Positions 1 through 13,730 of a stretch of DNA of 64,000 bases are shown piece after piece. Below the pieces are notes generated by a model. That model had not been told where the DNA came from. It ran no database searches and was given only the letters and a program-made list of their open reading frames with translations. Position 1 is the stretch's first letter; each line of letters starts with the position of its first letter. The DNA is from Aulostomus chinensis (taxonomy: Eukaryota; Chordata; Actinopteri; Syngnathiformes; Aulostomidae): positions 3,495,001 to 3,559,000 of the forward strand of contig JBBMOA010000021.1 of NCBI GenBank assembly GCA_037954235.1, written 5' to 3'. A program made the translations under genes and the position numbers.

Positions 1-2169
1 CTACGTTGTATGAAACGTTCTGCCAGATGAATAGATGATTGTTCACGACAGCTCCTGAGCCTGTTACTTACTGCCCGTCCAGCTGTCCTCCCAGCTCACA
101 TTTCCGCCTTCTGTACGTTACGGTGGATTTTTATCAGCAAGCCAACAAGCTAATAAAGCTAACAGTAATTCTTGCTGCCAATAACCGGTTTAATTTTCCA
201 GCTGTCTAAAGCCAGAAGGTTAGTCAGACCTCTGCCAAGGTTGGAGGCCTGCTCGTGTGTTGCGGACCATCACATGACTGCTTTTGTATCCATAACGATG
301 AGAAGTCGGTTAAATTTGACCTTTGCAACACTTTTCTGATGGTTCCAGGTTTTGTTTTTTTTTATCTCTGCTGGTAATTGAATTTAAGCCCTATTTGTTG
401 CAGGATCGACACTAAATACTTTACATTAGCAATTAAAACACACATTTTGTTGTTCATTCACTGTCTCTTGAGAAATTATTGAAAATACCAAAAAAAAAAG
501 GGGGGGGGTGCTGTTATGGTAAAGAAAGAGACAAAATCCAGGGTCTGGCCTTCGATCTACGTTTGACTCCAAACGTAAAGGTGGACTCAGTGACCCTGGA
601 GGAAGCTTGTTGACAGTTGAATCCAGCACCCAAACAACACCCCTCCATCACCAGGTCCCACCACTCAAAGTAAGTGAGGGGCGTTGCCGTGGCAACAAAA
701 TGCATTCAAACGCAATCAACCATCAAAACATAAATCATATGAGTAGCTTTAGTCAGTAAAGATGATTTTGAAAAACTAAATGTGTCCCTTCAGCAATGAT
801 TGAGAATCTAATGTTCGCTAACTTCCTGGTGGACTACAAAAATGCGTCCTCTCCTCTTGCGGCAGCTGTTAAAAGTGCATCAGAGATAGAATCAAAGAGA
901 TGGACGCAGACTAGGGTTTCAGCGATAAAGACAAAACGCCATGTCTTGCAGCCGCTGGCCTCCTGCTGGTTATGAGGGAGATTGGTCGGGCTGGTCGTCT
1001 CGGCGCCGTCTTAATCCTGCACGTCGCTGCTGCCCTGATAGATTGAACTGTTTAATCAGCTCCCATGAGTGCCAATAGTTTTTGGCTGTTCTGGGCTGTG
1101 GTGGAATAATCGTGGAGTTAATACTCCATACCGAGGCCACTGTTGTATTATCTCGCCTTGTAACTATTAATTATTTGATGGTAATCAGTAAGGAGAATTA
1201 GCGTAGCCTTTCCTTTGACTTAATTAATTACCGGGGCTAAGGCACATGGGAAACACCGGTGCAACACTCAAGAGATTTAGAAAAAGAGTTTGCCCTCCGC
1301 TGAAGGGCTGGTGGTGTGTTGGAGTTCAGGTTCTTGAGCAGAGGAAGCGAGGAACATTAGAGGAACATTTACACTCGCTGTCTGTTATTTATTGTTTTTT
1401 GTTTTTTTTTTGCAGGTATTTTAACCATGAAAACAAGAATAAAGCCTTCAAATGCAACAGCCTCCTTTTTCTCAGCATTCCTCAGCCTTCTATGAGTATC
1501 ATCACGGTCGATCGCGCCGCACTTGTCATACTGATACCAAACTAATCAAGACTAATGAATTCATTTAACTGATGCTAATAATGTTATTAAAATGCAAATT
1601 GTTAATTTCTTTTAATTGCACTACATCACATGTAATCAATCACATCAACCCCCAATTCTTTTCTTTCTTACTTTTTTTTTGTGTTTCTTTTCTTCACTTT
1701 GCCCCCAAAAATAAACTCCATGTTCCACCTGTTCTCACGGTGCTGGGCTGTGTTGTTTGGTGATGTCATGGGCTGGTTAGAAATGTGATTGTGTGTCATA
1801 TCAGTTATTCTTAATCTTCTTGTTTGTCTCCGCACGGGCGATTGTGAATTGGCTGGCGACTGTAAAGCTGTAATTGGAAAATGCATGACTGATTTGGGAG
1901 CAAACGTGGAGGAGAGCTTTTTACTCACATTCCACGTTCCTTCATGGTCCAAACTGTAGAGTAACAAGGTGAGTCAGAGAGCAGAAACACTCTGAGACAC
2001 AACACAAGTCTGACGGGCTTGAAATCTGGCACACAGCTGAAGTTCATGTTCTAAAAAAACCTCAACACAGTTATGCATTTTGTATCGTGATTGTACCAAC
2101 ACCAGCTTTGGTAGACTGAGATACAGAATCTCACCATTATATCATCAAAATCTGCTTGTATTTTTTTTT
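1..2169. other. Intergenic sequence, no gene seen
   Basis: Only short chance reading frames occur on either strand, none resembling a known family. A run of A followed by G near 490-510 is the only simple-sequence feature of note. The region could be intergenic or part of an intron of a gene that starts outside the window; nothing here decides between these. Confidence 0.5.
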
Positions 2170-2420
2170 CTTTCCAGCAGCTTTGATCTTTGACCACCAC
2201 AAACTTTTAAAAACTTTTCTAAATTGACCGTAGGCGTGGCTGTGAGAGCCCCGCCTCTCGCCCCAAAGGCAGCTGGGATAGGCTCCACCCCCTGCCACCC
2301 TTAACAGGATAAGAGGTAGAAAATAGACGAATGGAAACTTTTCAGTTCATCCTTGAGTCTCAAGGGGACGTTTGTGCAAAATTAGAGGCAACTTTCCCGA
2401 GGCGTTGGCGTCAGAAATGC
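2170..2420. repeat. Dispersed DR1-bearing repeat split by an L2-like insertion
   Basis: The left part ends in TGATCTTTGACCACCACAAA and the right part resumes with CTTTTCAGTTCATCCTTGAG. In other copies in this window (near 34,740 and 41,860) these two halves are nearly adjacent. The interruption is the L2-like piece at about 2220-2334. The repeat family is described from its recurrence here; I do not have a name for it. Confidence 0.55.
2220..2334 (+). mobile_element. Short L2-like retrotransposon 3' end with 9-bp target duplication
   Basis: The segment shares its body with the elements at 21,271-21,646 and 54,181-54,367: GACCGTAGGCGTGGCTGTGAG, then a GCCTCTCGCCC...GCTGGGATAGGCTCCACCCCC block and a tail of AACAGGATAAGAGGTAGAAAA. 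It is flanked by the direct repeat AAACTTTTC at 2211-2219 and 2335-2343, as expected of target-primed reverse transcription. The element is 5'-truncated. Assignment to the L2/Maui group is from memory of similar fish repeats and is less certain than the insertion itself. Confidence 0.6.
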
Positions 2421-5400
2421 AGAATTTTTTGCTTCATCTGTAGCCGTTGGAAGACAAGGATTGCAAGACAGGAAAGTCAGATGAATAAAGAGTTACAAAA
2501 GGATACATTTGAACAAATATATCAGGATATATTAACAAAATTCAAACATTAGAAAGCATAAATAGAATATAACATTGATAGAAAACATCCTTCACGTACT
2601 TAATCTGTACTTGCCTGTGGGTCCATCAGCCTCACACCTAACAATACAAGAGCATCTGAAAATGAATCTTTGCTCTTCAGCGCTGTTCAATCTACCGTTT
2701 CCACCGGCTCTCTCTTCTGTTAATGCACAGTTTGTCAGTGCCCTGAAAAGAAAAATAGCCACAACCAAAAATCAATCAAACACAATGTGGTGTGCATTTA
2801 ATCTGCAGTGTTTATGACCTTCACACCATAGAATATCAATTTATCTTAAAATTATTTTTCGGTACCTTATCTTGCCTTTTCTCTTTCTTTTATTTGTTAT
2901 ACTCTGCATTGTCAGTCCTCAAAAATGTCTTTGATTTTTCCCTCAGGCAGTGATTACATCAGGTCTGATGAAGAAAATATCAAGTTACAGTTTAGTTTGG
3001 AGTGTTTGGTCGCTGTGCCTGCTGCATCTGTACTCACAGAGCTGTGGAGCACAAAGTGAGATATTTTACTCCAAACAAATCCAAGTGTAAACACTGATGG
3101 CTCAGGGTCAGTAGATGTCAGGCTATAAATCTGGTTTAACCTCATTGACTTGCTGCTAGGTCAGTCATTACAAATGCATGTCATGCAGCAAGACATAGTT
3201 TAAACTTGAGCTTTCAAAGATAACAAATATACCCCTCTGTGGTGCGGAGAAATTCAAATTAAACATGAAAATACCTGCCCGAAGTCATTTTTTTTTGTCA
3301 TTGCCCTTCAAAGCCGTGACCTTACGTGCAGTGACGTTTTGTCGACCCATCCATCCTACCCATCAGGGGGCGCTGTCACCTATATAAATGGTTATTTGCT
3401 GAAATTTTCTTTGAACAACAGTGTAAGAATATTTCACTTGCCGTAAAATTCAAGAGTGACAGGAAAAAAAGTGCGAGAGCATGATAGTAAAGCTAATTAA
3501 AGGTAGAAAAAAAAACCAACAAATTATATTTACAGTTGGCGGCTGTATTTACAATTTTTATTGTATTTTTTATTTTTATTTTCAATTTATTTACAAACTA
3601 ACCCTAACCCTGACCGTAGGTCCTTAATACTCAATGGCTTGATTAACTACTCCCCTAAATTAACCTTAAATTCACAGTGTATTTTTTCTTTGGCAAACTA
3701 TACGTTAGCATCTCTCTGGGTTCTCTCGGCCAAAGCTCATGGAAATTTTAAGTTGCATTTTGAATTATAGTAGAAAATCGGCCCTGTGGTTAACCGAAGT
3801 TGATGAGATGTACTTGTTTCCTTCAGTGAAACAGTCTTGGCCCAAAACTGTGTGATTTTTGAAGCATAAATGCAATGATTAGCAGTGCAAAGCTAACGTT
3901 ATGCTAACAAACCACACCAAACGACTTGACAACAACGATAGCTTCATCCTCCTCCTGGTCTGCCACTTGTTGGGCAACCACCCTTTTAAGATGCATGAAA
4001 CGCTTTGAAATTCTTGTTTTTGCAGATGTTTTTTATGCCACTTGAGCGGACCTTACTTCAGGAATTCAAAAAAACAACAACAAAAGACATTATCTGAAGA
4101 CAAGGAAACTGGATGTTTTTTTAAAACAAAATGCTAATTTTCAGTCCACCTGTTCTTGTAATTTCATACAGGGTTCGTGCTATAACAGCAGTGCATTATT
4201 CCCGAATTCAGTGTGTTGTTTAAAAGAGGTCTAATGTAGCTGTTTCAGAAAATGACATTGTAGGAATACAGGGAATTTGTCTCCGATTAACTCCAGATGA
4301 AAAATGTTCCCCCCGCATTTTCCACTTGATACATTTTGACAGGATGTACTGGTAGTCAACGTATTAAAGGTGTGTATTTCAATACAAGTGAAAAGCCGCC
4401 CTTGGGTTGAAATGATGCTTGCTTTCTATTATTAATGAGAGCAGAGTGAGAAGGAGATTTCAAAGCACCGAGCTGAGGGAACACACCTCCGTTAGCTACT
4501 TTATACAAGGCCATGTTTTCTCTCTGTTAAAAGAGAAATAAGGCTGCGGTGTTGGTGCCACTGATATAGAGCGGGGATTGTCCTGGCATTGTTTTGTGTC
4601 TTTAACCTGCAGCTGCTGTAGCGGGAGATGATCCTCCGTCTTTGTCATGATTTCCCCGATGGTCCTGTCATTGTGAAAGGTGAGAGTGTGGCCTTTGGCT
4701 CATGGAACCATGGATCAAATGAATTGTGTGATGGCCTTAGAAAGGTTGCGGCCTAGGCAGCATCCAAGCATACGTAGTCTGCCTCCATGTGTGTGTGTGT
4801 GTGTGTGAGTGTTTAGTACAAATCTGAATGTATAGAGAAGAAAACAGTGGATGAATGTGTGTATGAATCAAGGACTATTCACCTGATGGCGAGGGGTTGT
4901 AGCAGGGGGAGTGCCAGGATCACGCTTCTCCCCCCTGGTTTCCCTCCCCCCTCGGACAGGCACCGACCACACGAGGTGTTCGTGCAGCTCATTCACAGAT
5001 GACAGCTTTTTGCAACAACAGTCACTGTTAGGAAATTGTGATTTGATTTCGATGCAGGGAAGGTCTGGTCAGGTTGATGCACAACATCATTGGAAAGGCT
5101 ACTGTTGGAAACTGCGGTGTTAAATATTGGATTCCAGCAGGACTCAGACGCTGACCTCATCCTTTGTTGAAAAAAAAACAGGTATGAGTCACACGGTGGG
5201 TACTTGCCTCCCTGTTTGAGACAAGATGAATTAAATCCTGCGGTATAGAGTCTTTTTTTTTCTGGACAGTTTGTTGACACACCCAAGTATGTGTGTGCAG
5301 TGTGTGTTTTGGCGTGACTGGGTTCATCTGTCTGCCAATCAACCCTGTCACACATCATAATAATCTGAAGATACAGGGCGACAAAGACCAGCGTTAATTC

Positions 5401-8400
5401 CTGTGAAAACTCCACAAGCTCCCAATTAGCGTCTCTTTGCATGTCAGTCAAAACGTTTGCAAATCAGCGCGCAGCAATTGTGGCTAAACCCCATTATACA
5501 GTTTCCACAACTGAAACTGTCCCGCACAGAACAAACGCTGAAGGATGTGACAGCTGCGTACGGCTGTTAGTGGTAGACCCTGGTAGACTGAGCACTTGGG
5601 TTGAATGTAGAGTCCAGGAACTGGGGTCTGTGTGGCCCCCAGCTGGGAGACGTTTGCCTAGAAGCTGTGAAAACCTCTCAGGTGTGGGCAACGTCTGCCA
5701 GCCAGACTCAAACCCAACCGATGATCTTTTCCTAACCCTAACCAAGATGTGCTGTGGCCTTGAGCAAACCAAATGGCAAAGCAAGCTTGAAAATATCATT
5801 TTCAAGAGGATAATTTTTGAATAAGTAACTAGTCGTGGTTACGCAGAAGCTTGAACTCAAGTATCTGAGCCAGTGGACTTTCCCTACAAATATTCAGAGT
5901 GAAATTTTCTGTCAGAAACGAGCTTCCTGCCAGAGCTCCAGTCAGGTCTATCTGTCGGAAAGTGCTGGCTGGATTTTTTTGAGTCAGCGTCAGCGTCAGG
6001 CTTTACCCACCAACACTGATGTAACTCCTGACCACATGCAAAGTGCAATCAGCTCTGCATAGGTGTGTCACCTCTGTGGTGAATTGTGCAACGCCCTCCA
6101 TCGCTGATGCACAATTCCACTGCAAAACTCATGAGAACGTAGGACTGTTTGGTCGACAACGACGACTTTCAGAGAATCCTCATTAGCACCAGCTCAAGTT
6201 TGTCTGTCCTCACGTCGAACACAGGTGGAACTTTTGCTTTCTGTTCCTCGTGCTCGCTCACTTGATCATCAAAAGAGAATGTGCGTTACTTCGTGCATCC
6301 AAAAACGTTGTGGTGTGACTCTGCCTCAGCTGTTCTTGCTGTTGTGCGTGTTGGGTTGCACTTCAGTCCATCCTTCAATGTGTCTCATTTGTAGTCAACT
6401 CTTTTCTCCTCTGCAATCTGATCCATCACGGATGCATGAAGTGGCGGGTTCCCTACAAATCGCTGCTTGCCGTCAGCTCCTGCTGCGAGGGATCAAATAT
6501 TTGCCAGTACTACAGCTCAGTAGGCAGCAGTGAAACTCGGTAGCCATCAGTCTACTCTGGCACGGTCTAGCCTGTGACTGAACACACTCCTTTGGTCAGG
6601 ATCTGCTGGAGCGGCTGCCGCTAAAATCCCAGCTTCGCTAGAAATGATGAATTCCAACCTCACCTGGAACTGTACATTCGCCGCACCTCACGTTACACAC
6701 ACACACTGAATCTGTGCAGCTCATGTGCAGTGTCACTCCATCATATCAGATGTTTTTCTACTCAATGAGAGGGCGGCAAAGATTTCACTTGAAAATAAGT
6801 TGCCTCACTGCATGAGTCAATTTTTCCCCCCAGAGGCACATATTCCACGGTACAGCTGCTGGGAGATGATAAGACCGTGGAGAGATAATGGCTTTCTGTA
6901 CGGCGTGTTATAGCACCTGAGAGGGTGCTCGTTACTGTGATTATCGGCCTGACAGCAGTGCTGAGAGGTGAGAAGGACAGCAAAGTATTGTCAGCATGAC
7001 CACAGCCCCATTAAGGGTTCTGCATGCTTCAGCTAAATGATCATCACAAGGCGAAGTTGCTCGCACGTCGGTCTGAAGTAGCAAAACTTGCGAGAAAGAT
7101 AAGGAGAAGGAAGACAGACCATGCCCTGGTTTTTCCTCCCATTTCTTGCTTTCTCGTTGTTTCAAACTGATGAGGTTACAAGTGCCTAAAAATATCCAAA
7201 TTTAGCTTTAAACCAACTTTGATCAAGCTAGTCCACCATAGCTAAAACCCTGCAGCTGCCTTGTTTGAATCCCAGTGGTGCTTTTGCCCCACTTCATTTC
7301 CGGCGTAAAAACCTTGAAATGCTTTGCACCACATTATCCACACAAACATTTTACATATCAAACAGTTGTTTTCCTTTCTCTTGTGTTAATTACACCTTTA
7401 CAGCTTAGCCGGGCAGAACTCCCCTATATGTCCCTCTCCAGCAAAGCAGTCATCACTTCTTCACACGTCTCTTCTCGGCTGAGCCACAGATCTAAGACAC
7501 CTGCAGTGTTAATTATAACCACCTCGTGTTTAAAATTAGTGTCATAGCAGCAGGTAGATCCAGTAGAAGGCCAGTGGTAGAAATTTGACTTGAACAAGAC
7601 AGGAACACCCCCATCTCTGGAAGTTTTTGGTACCAAACACCAACTAAACGTACCTCCAAATCACAGCTCTCTTGTGTTTTGACACCAGGAAACAACACCT
7701 GCCCAATGACGTTTAGCAACAGAATTCGTTAGCCGACAATTAACAAATAAATAAGTAGCTTGTTCGGTGGCACAAAGTAAGGAGGTGTGAAGACATTGTT
7801 AGCACTCAATGCTTTTTTTTTTCTCTCTCTCTGTGGGCTCACTTTGGCTCCGCCAACAGGAGGCCCATTATCACTTACAACAATCACAGGTAAACCGCAG
7901 CTGGATTCTTCACTCCAGAAGCTCTTTGCATTCCATGAAAACTCACAACTTCTCATGTGCCAACGCGACGGTCAAAGTCGAGTAAGTCTCAGGCGTGAAG
8001 ACCAATGTTAGGGCTCAGGAAAGACTTTCTTGGAAAGCAGCCCATCTCAATAACTCCTCCTACGGTAGCTGTAGCGCTTCTGTTGCTTGAACTACGCTAA
8101 ACCGAGTAAAAACATACTGTCCAAATTCTTTTGAAAATTCGTTCTTTTGATACGCTGATACTGGTTGAATTCACTGCAATGTCACGAAATCAGCAGTTTA
8201 GTTGAGTATTAATGACTGTAAGTTGTGTCGTACATGGATTTTTGATTAAATGCATTTTTGAGTTTCTTTGAGGGCTCCAGGAGTTGCACACAGCAGGGGG
8301 TCTGCGTTAGACATCCACATCTGGATTAGGCTACACTGGGAACCCTCCTGAGACCGAACACTCTGGACTGCTAAATATAATATTTCATTAGTGAAGAACA

Positions 8401-10080
8401 ATAATTTGAATATATAATTTATATAAAACATGCAATTATCCCTGAAAGAAAATATCCCTGGGGGGTTTTGTAACTTGAAGAACATGTGCACTGACTGGAA
8501 ATCTTTTCTTTAAGTGATAACGAGAGCGATTAGCTCCCCTGTTGAGGTTGGCATAGCAACAACAAAGCCTGGCTGTCAGTGCTTTGAACAAGGATTATCG
8601 GTGCATCTGGGACTCTTTTCTGATCAAACTGACACTTGGAGGAAAACTGCATTGAGGACGGTTGCTATTGTGTATTTGTTAAGTGGAAATACAGTAAACT
8701 GTAATGGAAAAATATCACTTCTACAAGCAGTCACACATGCATTGCTGCTACTAAAGATCTGTTATGAAAACCCCTGTTTTCTGAATCCGGTTTGTGTTAT
8801 TTTGAGCCGGCGATATGAAAATTAATGTCTGGTTGATTGAATTCCCATGCAGCGTCCAATAACTACGCCTAAAAACCACCACCGGTACAATAAACCTGTC
8901 TGCACTCGCAATATAATTACAGCCACCCGCGTATTTCTGTCATTTAAAAATGAGTGTCTAGGGGTAGGATAATGGGAATAATCCTGCTGCCCATTTTCAA
9001 ATTAAATTTGGGCGTTCATGGTGAGACGAGTGGAGCCTTGCGCTCATCGCTTGGAAGCAAATCCTCTGTTTGAGTAACTTCCCTCTGGGCTTGATGGATG
9101 TGATACAGATATTAGATTTCCATCACTTCTGCTTCTGCCACTGGCTGACTAAATAATTGAAAACTTCTGTCATAAAACGCAATATATACATCGTCTGCGG
9201 AAAGAAAATGTTGATTCCTCCAATTTACCAGTCAATATTTTAAAAATGAGGACGAGTACCCCCCTTGATTCTGTAAGCTAAAGATGTAAGATGTCTCCCT
9301 TTTGCTCCAGGATTTAGTTTCTTCAATTATTTATCTAAATTTTTTAATGAACAGTTGCTAATATGATAAAAAAAAAATTTAAACTACAACATTATATGTA
9401 AATCATTAAAACTGCTGTTTTCCTTGCTTTTTGAACCTAAAAATAATTGGAGTTATTATTTTTATGTTATATAATTACATTTATTTTAAATAATATTTTA
9501 ATTCATATAAAGTTTGCCTTTACTATAATACTTGTTTTACACCACAAAACACTTTCTTGGCTGTCTACTGTCCTGGTTCTTTGTTATTTTCTCCTGTTCT
9601 GCTGATGCCATCTTTAACTGATCCATATTGATAAATCATTACATCATTCTAATTAAATATTGGGCCGCTTCGGGCAGTCGGTGTCATGTTGACCTCTCAC
9701 CTTCACCTGTGTTCTGTAAATATATCACACAGACACACAGATTCTAAGAGGAAAAACTTACCATACTTAAAATGTGTGAAAGCAGGTTAGCTCAACGAGC
9801 TAACGTTCAACGAGCTAACGTTATCTGATTATTTTCCCATACCCTTTTCTCCAAGGTTTGCAATGTACGATGCTGAATTGGTACTTATGTGGCTTTCTTT
9901 TCCCAGTGAAACCACACATGATAGCAGTACAGAATCAGTTTTATACCCAGAGCGGTCGGAATTTGAAATGACCATAAGTCTAGACCATAGGGTATCTATA
10001 TAAAGTTATTTATAACTTATTTACATGGATTTTACTTCTGATGATTTCATTCAGATCAAAGGACGCACTGACAAGCACTT
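2421..10080. other. Intergenic sequence, no gene seen
   Basis: No reading frame here resembles a known protein, and none is flanked by convincing splice sites. Small landmarks are a CTAACCCTAACCCT telomere-like word at about 3597-3612, a TG run at about 4789-4807, another CCTAACCCTAACC near 5731, and AT-rich sequence at about 9350-9560. A 15-bp word (TCAACGAGCTAACGT) is duplicated near 9793-9822. Conserved non-coding elements could be present but cannot be judged without an alignment. Confidence 0.5.
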
Positions 10081-10280
10081 TTACCATGTTTTTATATTTG
10101 GATAGATTTTTTTTTGTTTTTGTTTTTTGGGATTGATTTTATTTGATTGATTTTATTGTATGGACCTGGCTGGTATGTCTAGTGTGGAGATGTGAGTGGT
10201 ATGACGGGATTGCTGAATTCCTGCCTGCAAAACAAATTTACCGTCGGGTACAAATAAAGAAACCTTGAACCTTGAACATG
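10080..10280 (+). mobile_element. Probable non-LTR retrotransposon 3' tail
   Basis: A T-rich stretch with repeated GATTGATTTTATT leads into GCCTGCAAAACAAATTTACC and ends in AAATAAAGAAACCTTGAACCTTGAA. This form (a 'CCTGCAAAcCAAATTT...AATAAAG' block and a short repeated tail) is typical of fish LINE 3' ends as I remember them. No coding part remains. The family is not identified. Confidence 0.4.
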
Positions 10281-10719
10281 ATTTCTGAACATGTGCCAAC
10301 TTAACATTTAACAACATGTGAAATATCCCGATTCACAGGTGAAAACGTGACGTACACTTGGCTTGAAGAGTCTGCCGTGACATTTGGTCCTTGGAAGTAG
10401 GTAATGAAAAAGGTCAATTCTGATGGTTGGAAGATGTCGAGTCTGGGAGAGTCACCAGCTGTTCAACTATGAGCTCTCAGGGGCTGAACTTTTCTGAGAA
10501 GTGAGGCTGAACATTTAAGAAATGTCTATAATGTCAAATTGTTTTCATACTTCCATACAGGAAGTAGTACCCTGTGCATTTTTTTTCTCCTACTTCAATA
10601 TACATATTCACGCAAAGCACCTGCAAGAACTTTAATTACCTTTTTTTATTGTTATTTCGACGTCCCTATGCTGGCTAGAAATATATTATTTACTCTTATT
10701 AATGCTCCGTTCTCGTCAA

Positions 10720-10945
10720 TGCAGTAACTTTGGAATGCATCGAGGATATTTCCTCTAACTTGGAACAAACGTCCACCGGGACACAAAAAGATGTAGGGGC
10801 CATAGGTCAAGGTCACTTCTGCCTCATATTGATACAATATCCCTGTTTTTTTTTGTTTTTTTTATTCCATATGACATCTCAGGAACACAAGGATGAACTA
10901 AAATGATTTGGGGGGGTCAAAGGTCAACAGGCACAAATCCTGGAG
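10720..10945. repeat. Dispersed DR1-bearing repeat, second copy
   Basis: It shares several blocks with the other copies in the window: GGAACAAACGTCCACCGGGAC, AGGTCAAGGTCACTTCTG, GACATCTCAGGAACACAAGG and GGTCAAAGGTCA (10,915-10,926). The order of blocks follows the same plan as the copies near 34,740, 41,860 and 44,060. No coding capacity is seen. Confidence 0.5.
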
Positions 10946-12619
10946 GCGTACAACAGTGGTGTGGTAATATAAGTGAATTTGAGGGATAGCTTGAACATCT
11001 CCGCAGAGATTAGTCAGGCCACACAGGGACTTTTCAAAATCAGACTTATTAGATGTGACCCTCTTTCCTTGTTTTGTTTTGGGGGTTTTTTTGTTTCCCC
11101 ATCTGCCAAAGAGTAATTAGCGAACATGCTCATTAATTACGCATGTGAGTCCATGACCACACATCAGAGCACTGTCGGGGCAGGTGACTGTATCCGCAGA
11201 TGAATCCAATTTTGCCAACTCGCTGCAGCGACGTTCATGATTTGTTCAATCAAGACGTCACAGACAATTTGTCTGCGGCGCCTCATCTCTCGGCCACCTC
11301 AGAGCTCCTCACCGAAAAGAAAATTAGAGTATCCGTCAGTGGTCCCTGAGGGTTCTGCCTTTGGGAGATGTAGCATCCTTGTGGTGTGTTGACAGACCTG
11401 CTGCCTGCCTCACTTGTCACTGTAATTAGTTTTGTTTGGGCCTCATTCCACAGTGTTATATTAAAGTAGGCTTGGTTTAAATACCCTGGAAAAAAAAATA
11501 AACTAGTATTCTGCTCCAGCATTGATTTCTGCAGCTCTTAACAGCTTTTTATAAGCAGACGTACTTCTTCTCTGTTGATCCGTACACATGTGCATCTCTC
11601 TGCACAATTACAAGCCGGCGTTTCATCGATGCAGCGTAGTTGGCTTTAACTAATCGGCAGCAAGATGCGGCTTGTGGGCTCCATGCAGGTGAGAGAGGTC
11701 ATGGGATTTGTTCTTCCATCCATGATGGATGAGCAAATCTGGGTGATTGATCAACAGCGGCAGTATTATTTTATCAGCCCACACATGGTGGCTCTTATCT
11801 AGTGTGCACAGCAGTTTCAAACCAGAACCACCCAGTCATTAAAAATGCTAGACAAGTGAGTTTAAATGATGTGAGGACCGTCATTTGCTGACGTAGGTAC
11901 AGGCTTGTTTGGATGTTGGGTGGAAGGTGTGCTAATTAGAGACAGGAGCCCTTGAGGACAAGTCCATTGAATAGGCGGGTTATTAGTTGGTAATTATGAT
12001 TAGAATGAGTCTGATGGGGCAAAGTCCACATACCACTAGCCCAGAAGGTGCAATTAATTCATTTTTATTATCATCAACTGCAGCCGGGCGCACTTCCACC
12101 TCTGGAGTACGTCACCTTCCAAAGCAAGAGAAAGCAAGCTTGAAATAATAATCCTGTGTCAACACGACAATTAAGGTCTGATTAGGTTTGGGTAATGCTG
12201 AGTGATTGGACAAAATATCTAACTGGGATTCGTTTGACTGACAGAGTGCCTCAGTGATGACATATTTTTGTAGGCCAACCTAGAAATTAGCATCACCATG
12301 GGTCCTTCCTGTATCATCATTCCAGTTTTTAACGTGAAAAGATTGAAATGATGTGATTTTTTTTTTTTTTTAAGGGATCTCTACAAGATAGACATGTTCC
12401 GGAGTTAGACCGACTTACACGCCGAACACTCTTTGCAGCAAGGTGATCATATTACAGCCAAGGAGGGACTGGTCTCAGGGTCGCACAAAAACTACTGGGC
12501 CAATTTTCACCTAATTTGGTGGAGAACCAAGAAAGAACCCACTAAAGTTTGAAGCAGATATATTTTGTATCTTGGGTTTGGATGAGTTTGCCTTGACGGA
12601 GGCGCGCGCGTTTGCCTGG
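10946..12619. other. Intergenic sequence, no gene seen
   Basis: No supported gene. The block at about 12,440-12,560 (ACTGGGCCAATTTTCACCTA and neighbours) looks like a further interspersed repeat of a kind common in fish, but I cannot delimit it. Confidence 0.4.
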
Positions 12620-13638
12620 CATGGTTCCCGCAGTCTTAAAAGTCTAAAATTCAACAATCCGAAATTTAAGGCACTGACATTAGATTACATCTATCGTGTT
12701 AAAAAAAATGTTCCCGCAGGAGTGTCCGACAATGAAATCAGTTCGACCACATAACCGAAAAATTATTCAAGGTGGAACCAATAAAATGAGAAATCCGAAC
12801 ACTGCGTATCACATTCGCGTGGTCCGAGTTCCGTGTTGCACAGAAAGTCGAGCAGGTTACATGTGGTGGACGCGCGCGGTGAATCTGACCGGGTATCTAA
12901 AATGGGCAAGTGCTGATTCAATGATCTATGGCTGGACAGAAAAGAATTTAAATGCTGGCTGATAAGAGTGACTGGAAATCCCCACGAAACCCGCTGCACT
13001 TTGTGTAAAAAAAAGTTCAACTCGGAACATTCGGGATAAAGGCTCTGGAGTCGCACGTGAAGTCCGGTACACATGAGACACGAGTAAGAGGCTGCATCGA
13101 TCCGGATATCTGACATCATCTCCAGCGGACCCAGCACCTGCTGCTATGCCTCGACCTCCTCCAGTGACCCAGGTCTCCGCTACCGCTGCCCAGGTTCCCG
13201 GTACCACAATACAACATATGTCACTGATATACACCCTAATTCTTATACACTAATTTTTCACTTTTTTTAATTTATTGCTCTTATTTATTTATAATTTAAC
13301 TTTTCAGTTCACTCCCCTACTCCAATTGCATTCTCTGTAGGGAAGGAGTGTGGCAGTGTTCATTTCTCAATGCCAAAATAAATGGTGAAATTGAGATTTT
13401 TGTATCTGTCTTTTTTTCAAATTGGTCGGTGCTGCCATGCATCATTGGAGATTCTTTTTTTCAAGTATAGATCTACTTGGTTCAGCACCACAACAGCATT
13501 TTGTTTGAGGGAAGCACATCCACCATTCCATTGATGACCAAAAGCTATCATATGGTGTCACGAATAGTTCTAAAATTTCATTCAAAAAGTCTTAAAAAAG
13601 GTCTTAAATTTGACTTGTTGAAACTTGTAGGAACCCTG
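12620..13638 (+). mobile_element. Decayed hAT-like DNA transposon
   Basis: The left end reads CATGGTTCCCGCAGTCTTAA and the right end finishes GTAGGAACCCTG, giving inverted termini of the form CAkGGTTCC. Sub-terminal sequence rich in AGTCTTAAAA / TCTTAAATTT is present at both ends. Inside, near 12,902, lies the beginning of a BED-finger reading frame. The flanks share GCCTGG but offset by two bases, so an exact 8-bp target duplication is not demonstrated. No DDE transposase core is visible, so the copy is internally deleted or non-autonomous. Confidence 0.55.
12902..13105 (+). pseudogene. Broken BED-type zinc-finger ORF of the hAT element
   Basis: Reading from the ATG at 12,902 gives MGKC, a stop at codon 5, then FNDLWLDRKEFKCWL and a segment with C-T-L-C followed by KKKFNSEHSG. 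One base is then missing; in the next frame KALESHVKSGTH follows. A Cys-x2-Cys followed by a spaced His-x4-His pattern is the BED finger seen at the start of hAT-derived fish ORFs. The early stop and frameshift mean this is not a functional gene. Confidence 0.6.
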
Positions 13639-13730
13639 GCCTGGTGTGTGCGTATCCAAGTGCCATCTAGTTGTGCGCTTGTTTGGCCCCAAAAAGAGCT
13701 TTGGGTTAAAGACTTCCTCCAAAGTAGGTT

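Noticed and set aside
5494..5824. Overlapping + and - strand frames near 5.5-5.8 kb
   Set aside because: No domain on either strand. The sequence looks like ordinary or repeat-derived intergenic DNA.
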